This document shows positions 59,233-64,000 of a DNA stretch of 64,000 bases, one piece after another. The stretch is from NCBI GenBank assembly GCA_964457725.1, contig CAYWGQ010000001.1:59784-123783 (forward strand). The letters are read 5' to 3'. Made by a program: the position numbers and the translations under genes. The stretch is from FEN-1219 sp964457725. GTDB taxonomy: Bacteria; Pseudomonadota; Gammaproteobacteria; Steroidobacterales; Rariloculaceae. Under the pieces are notes generated by a model, which saw only the letters and a program-made list of their open reading frames with translations, ran no database searches and had not been told where the DNA came from. Positions within the stretch are counted from its first letter, which is position 1; the number at the start of each line of letters is the position of its first letter.

Positions 59233-60368
59233 GGTGCAAGCAGCTTCTTGTGACCGTGGATGGCTGCAAGGATACCGAACCCGGCGAGCAACGTGACCAC
59301 CGACGTGCCGCCGGCGCTCACGAGCGGCAACGGCACACCGACGATCGGCAGGAGACCGGAGACCATGCCGGCGTTCACGAAGACGTAGACGAAGAACGTG
59401 AGCGCCAGCGAGCCCGCGAGCAGCCGCGTGTAGGTGTCCTGCGCCTGCACGGCGATGTAGAGCCCGCGGCCGACGATCGCGACGTAGAGCACGAGCAGCA
59501 GGCACAGGCCGAGCAGGCCGAACTCCTCGGCCATTACCGCGAAGATGAAGTCGGTCGAGCGCTCCGGCAGGAACTCGAGGTGCGCCTGCGTGCCCTTGAG
59601 CCACCCCTTGCCGAACAGCCCGCCCGAGCCGATCGCGATCTGCGACTGGATCGTGTTGTAGCCGGCGCCGAGCGGATCGCTCTCTGGGTTCAGGAACATC
59701 AGCACGCGCGCGCGCTGATAGTCGTGCATCACGCTCCAGAGGATCGGCGCGCCGATCAGCGCGAGCACGCCGCCGAACGCCATCACGCGCATGCTGATGC
59801 CCGCGAGGAGCACGGTCAGGCCGCCCGCGGCGACGACGAGCAGCGCCGTGCCGAGATCCGGCTGCTTCGCGATCAGGAGCGCCGGCACGGCAACGATCAG
59901 CGCGAGCACCATCAGCTGCGGGAACGTCGGCGGCAGCCGCCGATCGTGCAGGAACCACGCGACCATCATCGGCGCGGCGAGCTTCATCAGCTCCGACGGC
60001 TGAAAGCGCACGAGGCCGAGATCGAGCCAGCGCTGCGCGCCCTTCGAGATTTCGCCCTCGACCATCACGGCTAGCAGCAGGCCGACCACGATGCAGTACA
60101 GCCACGGCGTCCACATCCGCAGATACCGCGGCGGCACCTGCGCGAGCACGAAGAACGCGCCGAAGCCGACGGCGAGCCGCGCGCTCTGCCGCATCACGGC
60201 GCTCGTGCTCTCGGCGGCGGCGCTGTACAGCACGACGAGGCCGATCACGGCGACGATCGCGAGCAGCGCGAGCAGCGGCACGTCGACGTGCAGCGCGAGC
60301 GCCCCGCGCTTGCGGCGGCGGAACGAAGCGCCGCTCGAGCGGCCCCAATCAGCGGCTGCGAGCGACAT
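59229..60368 (-). CDS. rodA: Rod-shape SEDS glycosyltransferase RodA
   Basis: 379 residues, ten transmembrane helices. SEDS motifs: GKGWLKGTQAHLEFLPERSTDFIFAVMAEEFG (lipid-II polymerase loop, about 255-287) and SAGGTSVVTLLAGFGIL near the C-terminus. It polymerises glycan with PBP2 in the elongasome. Its start overlaps the mrdA end by 20 nt. Confidence 0.96.
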   Translation of the reverse strand: MSLAAADWGRSSGASFRRRKRGALALHVDVPLLALLAIVAVIGLVVLYSAAAESTSAVMRQSARLAVGFGAFFVLAQVPPRYLRMWTPWLYCIVVGLLLAVMVEGEISKGAQRWLDLGLVRFQPSELMKLAAPMMVAWFLHDRRLPPTFPQLMVLALIVAVPALLIAKQPDLGTALLVVAAGGLTVLLAGISMRVMAFGGVLALIGAPILWSVMHDYQRARVLMFLNPESDPLGAGYNTIQSQIAIGSGGLFGKGWLKGTQAHLEFLPERSTDFIFAVMAEEFGLLGLCLLLVLYVAIVGRGLYIAVQAQDTYTRLLAGSLALTFFVYVFVNAGMVSGLLPIVGVPLPLVSAGGTSVVTLLAGFGILAAIHGHKKLLAP

Positions 60369-62280
60369 AGTCGTCCGGCATCAGGCTGAAATAGGCGTCC
60401 AGGACCTTCCGCGCGACCGGCGCCGCGGCGCGGTTGCCGCCGCCGCCGTTCTCGACGACGACCCCGAGCGCGATCCGCGGCGCCTCGGCGGGCGCGAACG
60501 CGACGAAGAGACCGTGATCGCGAAGCCGCTCGTCGATCTCGTCCTCGCGGTACCTCGCGTCCTGCGCGACGGTGAACACCTGCGCGGTGCCGGTCTTGCC
60601 GGCGATCGTGTACGGCGTGCCTTTCATCGTCACGGCCGCGGAGCCGCCGGGCTCCGCGGTCACGCCGAGCATCGCCGCCGCGATCAGCTCCCAGTGGTGC
60701 TCGTCGACGTCGTCGACGCCGGGCAGCTCCTCGGCGGGGATCCACTCGATCCGGCGGCTCACGCCCTCCTCGCTGCCGATGACGACGCGCGGCGCGAAGC
60801 GGCGGCCTTTCGCCGCGAGCACGGCGGTCGCGTGCGCGAGCTGCAGCGGCGTGACGAGCGTGTAGCCCTGGCCGATGCCGCTGATCACGGTCTCGCCCGG
60901 GAACCACACCTGGTCCTCGCGGCGGGAGAAGTTGCGGCGTTTCCATTCCCGCGACGGCACGACGCCCGCGTTCTCGCCGCCGATGTCGATGCCGGTCGGC
61001 GCGCCGAAGCCGAAGCGCCGCATGCCCGCCTCGAGGTCGTCGATGCCGAGCGCGAGCGCGAGCTGATAGAAGTACACGTCGCAGGAGCGGACGATCGACG
61101 CGTGCAGCGCGACCGAGCCGTGGCCCTGCGGACGCCAGTCGCGATAGCGGTGCGAGCTGCCGGGCAGCGAGAAGTGCCCGGGGCAGTAGACCGTCTGCTC
61201 GGGCGTCACGCGCTCCTGATGGAGCGCGACGAGGCCGAGGAACGGCTTTACCGTCGAGCCCGGCGGATACGTGCCGGAGAGCGCGCGGTTGAACAGCGGG
61301 CGGTTCGGATCGGTGTTCAGCGCGGCGAGCTCGCCCCGGCTCAGCCCCCGCGCGAAGCCGTTGGAGTCGAACGCCGGGGTGCTGACGAGCGCGAGCACGT
61401 CGCCGTTCGCCGGATCGATCGCGACGACCGCGCCGCGCGCGTTCGCGAGCGCCTCCTGGGCCGCGAGCTGCAAGCGGATGTCGAGCGCGAGCACGAGGTT
61501 CTCGCCGGGCACCGGCCACTTCGTCTCGAGGCCGCCGAAGATGCCGTCGCCAGCCGCGGAGGCATCGTCAGTGGCCGGATCGAGCAGCACCCGCCCCTGC
61601 GCGTTCACGACCTGCTGGCGGTAGCCGACGCTGCCGTGCAGGCGCGACTCGTACGCGCGCTCGACGCCGCTCTTGCCGATCTGCGACGTGGCCGCGTAAT
61701 CGCGCCGGTCGATGCGCTCGAGATCGGCCTTGCTGATGCTGCCGACGTAGCCGATCGCGTGCGCGGTCGCCGCGCCGTACGGGTAGTAGCGGATCAACGC
61801 TTCCTGGATGTCGACGCCCGGGAAATGGTGGCGCCGCACCGCGAATCGCGCGGCCTGCTCCTCGGTCAGGTTCGACAGCTTCACGCGCTCGAAGCCGCGA
61901 TGCGACCGCACGAGATCGGCGAGCACGCCGAGCTCGGCCGGATCGATCAGCTCGAGGTCGGCGAGACCCTGGAGGGTCTCCCTCAAGTTCGGGATTTCCT
62001 CGCCGATCGCGACCAGCTCCCACGTCGGCACGTTGTCCGCGAGGACGACGCCGTTCCGGTCGAAGATCAGCCCGCGCGGCGGCGCGAGGGGCTCGATCCG
62101 CACGCGGTTGTCCTGCGACAGCGCGCTGAAGCGCTGGTAGTCGATGATCTGCAGCTGCACGAGCCGGGTGACGACGAGCCCGCTCAGGATCACGACGATG
62201 ACGGCGGCGCCGATCACGCGCGACAGAAAGAGACGCTGCTCCTTCCAGTGATCCTTCAGCGCGACCGCCGACCGAGCCAT
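60349..62280 (-). CDS. mrdA: Penicillin-binding protein 2 (transpeptidase)
   Basis: 643 residues. One N-terminal transmembrane helix (about 22-42), a PBP dimer domain (65-240) and a transpeptidase domain. Active-site motifs: PGSTVKPFLG (SxxK), SCDVYFYQLA (SxD variant of SxN usual for PBP2) and AGKTGTAQV (KTG). It crosslinks side-wall peptidoglycan in complex with RodA and MreC. Confidence 0.96.
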   Translation of the reverse strand: MARSAVALKDHWKEQRLFLSRVIGAAVIVVILSGLVVTRLVQLQIIDYQRFSALSQDNRVRIEPLAPPRGLIFDRNGVVLADNVPTWELVAIGEEIPNLRETLQGLADLELIDPAELGVLADLVRSHRGFERVKLSNLTEEQAARFAVRRHHFPGVDIQEALIRYYPYGAATAHAIGYVGSISKADLERIDRRDYAATSQIGKSGVERAYESRLHGSVGYRQQVVNAQGRVLLDPATDDASAAGDGIFGGLETKWPVPGENLVLALDIRLQLAAQEALANARGAVVAIDPANGDVLALVSTPAFDSNGFARGLSRGELAALNTDPNRPLFNRALSGTYPPGSTVKPFLGLVALHQERVTPEQTVYCPGHFSLPGSSHRYRDWRPQGHGSVALHASIVRSCDVYFYQLALALGIDDLEAGMRRFGFGAPTGIDIGGENAGVVPSREWKRRNFSRREDQVWFPGETVISGIGQGYTLVTPLQLAHATAVLAAKGRRFAPRVVIGSEEGVSRRIEWIPAEELPGVDDVDEHHWELIAAAMLGVTAEPGGSAAVTMKGTPYTIAGKTGTAQVFTVAQDARYREDEIDERLRDHGLFVAFAPAEAPRIALGVVVENGGGGNRAAAPVARKVLDAYFSLMPDDYVARSR

Positions 62281-62293
62281 CGTCCCGCCTCCG

Positions 62294-62758
62294 TCAGACC
62301 AGCGCGCGCGCTTCGCGCCGGCGTCGCTCGCCGAGCAGCGTCAGCAAGGCCCAGACGAGCGTGCCGGTCAGGACCGGCGCCCAGCGCTCGATCAGCGGCA
62401 CGGTGCGGCCCGCGACGCCGTCGATCCAGAACAGGATGAACTCGTACAGCGCGAGCAGCAGCATGATCACGACGATCAGCTGCGAGATCGGGAACATCCG
62501 CACGCGCAGGTAGAAGCGCTCGGCGAGATAGACGATCACGAGGAGCGCCGCGGCGTGCTGACCGAGGAGCGCGCCGGACAGCGAGTCGAGCGCGAGCCCG
62601 AGCACGAACGCGGTCACGAGGCTGAACCGGCGCGGAGCCGCGAAGCACCAGTAGAGCAGCGCGACGGCGACCCAGTCCGGCCGGAACGGCGCGACGCTCT
62701 CGGGCAGCGGCACCACCGAGAGCGCGAGCGTCAGGATCAGCCCGATCAGCGCGCTCAC
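62294..62758 (-). CDS. mreD: Rod-shape-determining protein MreD
   Basis: 154 residues with about five transmembrane helices, including the PDWVAVALLYWCFAAPRRFSLV segment and LGLALDSLSGALLGQHA typical of MreD. Its GTG start overlaps the mreC stop in GTGA, indicating coupled translation. Membrane part of the elongasome. Confidence 0.94.
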   Translation of the reverse strand: MSALIGLILTLALSVVPLPESVAPFRPDWVAVALLYWCFAAPRRFSLVTAFVLGLALDSLSGALLGQHAAALLVIVYLAERFYLRVRMFPISQLIVVIMLLLALYEFILFWIDGVAGRTVPLIERWAPVLTGTLVWALLTLLGERRRREARALV

Positions 62759-63636
62759 GGCACCTCCACGTTCGCGGCGGCCGCGCCGGGCGAATCCTCG
62801 GCCGAGGTCCAGACGAGCAGCACCTCGCGGTCGCGATCGAGCTTCGACATCGGCTCGGCCGTGACCTCCGCGAACGACTGCCCGGGCTGCTGCTTCACCT
62901 CGACGACGCGGCCGACCGGATAACCCGCCGGGAAAACGCCGCCGAGACCGGAGGAGACGAGCAGATCGCCGACCTCGATGTCGGCGTTGTTCGTGAGGTA
63001 CGGAAGCCTGAGCCGGCGGCTGTCGCCGGTGCCGACCGCGATCGTCCTGAGCCCGTTGCGGTTCACGGTGACCGGCACCGCGTGATCGGGGTCGGAGATC
63101 AGCAGCGCCTCGGCCGTCAGCGGGCCGACGCGGACGATCTGACCGACGAGCCCGTTCGCGTCGAGCAGCGCCTGGCCGACGTAGACGCCGTCGAGCAGAC
63201 CGCGGTTCAGGCTGAAGCGCTGCTTGTACGGGTCGAGGTCGACCGCGAGGATCTCGGCGACGAGCGCGCGGCTCTCGAGCTTCGAGCTCGAGTCGAGCAG
63301 CTCGCGCAAGCGCGCATTCTCCGCCTCGAGGGACGCGAGCCGCTGCAGCCTGAAGCTCGTCTCGAGCTGCTCGCGCTTCAGGCGAATGTTCTCCTCGACG
63401 AGCGTGCGCCGCTCGGTGATCGCGTCGGAGACGACGTTCCAGACGTTGAACGGGAAGTCGACGGCGACCTTGACCGGGTAGACCGCGACCGACAGCGCCT
63501 CGCGCACGCGCGAGAGGTGCTGCTGGTGATGATCGAGCAGCATCAGCGTGACGCTGATGGACGCGAGCACGAGGAATCGGAGGCCGTTCCCCACGCCCCC
63601 CCGCAGGATGGTGGTGGTTCGGCCCGGCCCATCCAT
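62755..63636 (-). CDS. mreC: Rod-shape-determining protein MreC
   Basis: 293 residues. One transmembrane helix (about 14-34), a coiled coil (70-115, RRTLVEENIRLKREQLETSFRLQRLASLEAENARLRELL in outline) and a beta-barrel domain (GLLDGVYVGQALLDANGLVGQIVRVG, LVSSGLGGVFPAGYPVGRV). It links MreB to PBP2 and RodA. Confidence 0.95.
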   Translation of the reverse strand: MDGPGRTTTILRGGVGNGLRFLVLASISVTLMLLDHHQQHLSRVREALSVAVYPVKVAVDFPFNVWNVVSDAITERRTLVEENIRLKREQLETSFRLQRLASLEAENARLRELLDSSSKLESRALVAEILAVDLDPYKQRFSLNRGLLDGVYVGQALLDANGLVGQIVRVGPLTAEALLISDPDHAVPVTVNRNGLRTIAVGTGDSRRLRLPYLTNNADIEVGDLLVSSGLGGVFPAGYPVGRVVEVKQQPGQSFAEVTAEPMSKLDRDREVLLVWTSAEDSPGAAAANVEVP

Positions 63637-63674
63637 TGCTTGCGCCCCTGCTGCCTGTTGCCCGCTACGCTACG

Positions 63675-64000
63675 CTACTCGACCGAAAACGCAGAAGGAC
63701 CGTACTCGTCGAGGAGCTCGAGCAACCGCCCGCCGCCGCGCGCGACGCAGGTCAGCGGATCGTCGGCGATGACGACAGGCAGTCCCGTCTCCTCCGTCAG
63801 AAGCTTGTCGATGTCCGTCAGCAGCGCCCCGCCGCCGGTCAGCACGATGCCGCGCTCGGCGACGTCGGCGCCGAGCTCGGGCGGCGTCTGCTCGAGAGCG
63901 ACCTTGACCGCTCCGACGATGCCCTGGAGCGGCTCCTGGAGCGCCTCGAGGATCTCGTTGCTGTTCAGCGTGAAGCTGCGCGGCACGCCCTCGGAGAGGT
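63675..64000 (-). CDS. mreB: Rod-shape actin homologue MreB, C-terminal part
   Basis: The frame remains open at the right edge, so only the last 108 or so residues are present: LSEGVPRSFTLNSNEILEAL, a conserved MreB stretch, then ERGIVLTGGGALLTDIDKLL (nucleotide-binding GGGALL) and ending LLDEYGPSAFSVE. An internal GTG at 63986 is not the start. It heads the mreBCD-mrdA-rodA cluster. Confidence 0.96.
   Translation of the reverse strand, partial: LSEGVPRSFTLNSNEILEALQEPLQGIVGAVKVALEQTPPELGADVAERGIVLTGGGALLTDIDKLLTEETGLPVVIADDPLTCVARGGGRLLELLDEYGPSAFSVE

Overview
The window is high-GC DNA (roughly two-thirds G+C), densely coded, with many 1-4 nt start/stop overlaps. The right-hand 8.8 kb carries mreB-mreC-mreD-mrdA-rodA-mltB-rlpA-dacA-ybeD-lipB, an order typical of Gammaproteobacteria. 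Exported DUF1592/DUF1552 proteins, TonB receptors and winged-helix/TPR regulators suggest an environmental lineage, perhaps near Steroidobacterales; that last placement is inference. A 100-N gap shows that this is a draft or metagenome scaffold.

Layout. 1-3.4 kb: pirin (cut by the left edge), rnk, a LysR regulator and 5-formyl-THF cyclo-ligase. 3.6-8.3 kb: cysJ-cysI (sulfite reductase) with an overlapping nnrS. 8.3-9.9 kb: an FMN split-barrel protein and an exported VOC protein. 10-17.6 kb, minus strand: Sel1/prolyl-4-hydroxylase protein, Tat-exported MBL protein, DUF1592 lipoprotein with two heme-c motifs, Tat-exported DUF1552 protein and an exported ankyrin protein, divergent from a TonB receptor (17.9-21 kb). 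21.1-26.2 kb: nitrogen-oxide island (qNOR, multicopper oxidase, cytochrome P460, HxlR regulator). 26.2-29.9 kb: amidohydrolase, MFS transporter, beta-barrel protein. 29.9-41.5 kb: a probable catabolic locus with a TRAP transporter, an M24-fold protein, 2-oxoacid dehydrogenase E1alpha/E1beta/E2, a 3-hydroxyisobutyrate-dehydrogenase-like enzyme, an ACMSD-type amidohydrolase and a serine hydrolase. 41.6-45.5 kb: exported PD40 protein with a His/Gly tail, a divergent winged-helix/TPR regulator and a small lipoprotein. 45.5-47.7 kb: a mosaic of foreign DNA (gap, truncated alaC, truncated serine recombinase) against tRNA-Arg(ACG). 47.8-51.4 kb: DUF3096 protein, class IV aminotransferase, alr and a phosphomannose-isomerase-like gene. 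51.6-55.2 kb: a 933-residue coiled-coil protein and a membrane protein. 55.2-64 kb: the cell-shape, peptidoglycan and lipoylation cluster.

A REP-type palindrome starting with GTAG recurs at six intergenic loci, often as facing pairs between convergent genes. In some places its TAG is the stop codon of the adjacent gene. One copy lies in frame in the linker of the E2 acyltransferase. Other points of note are a continuous run of 22 hendecads in the coiled-coil protein, an M24 enzyme with Cys replacing a metal-ligand Asp, and a 55-bp duplication flanking the gap, which looks like an unmerged assembler overlap. No CRISPR array, rRNA or complete mobile element was seen.
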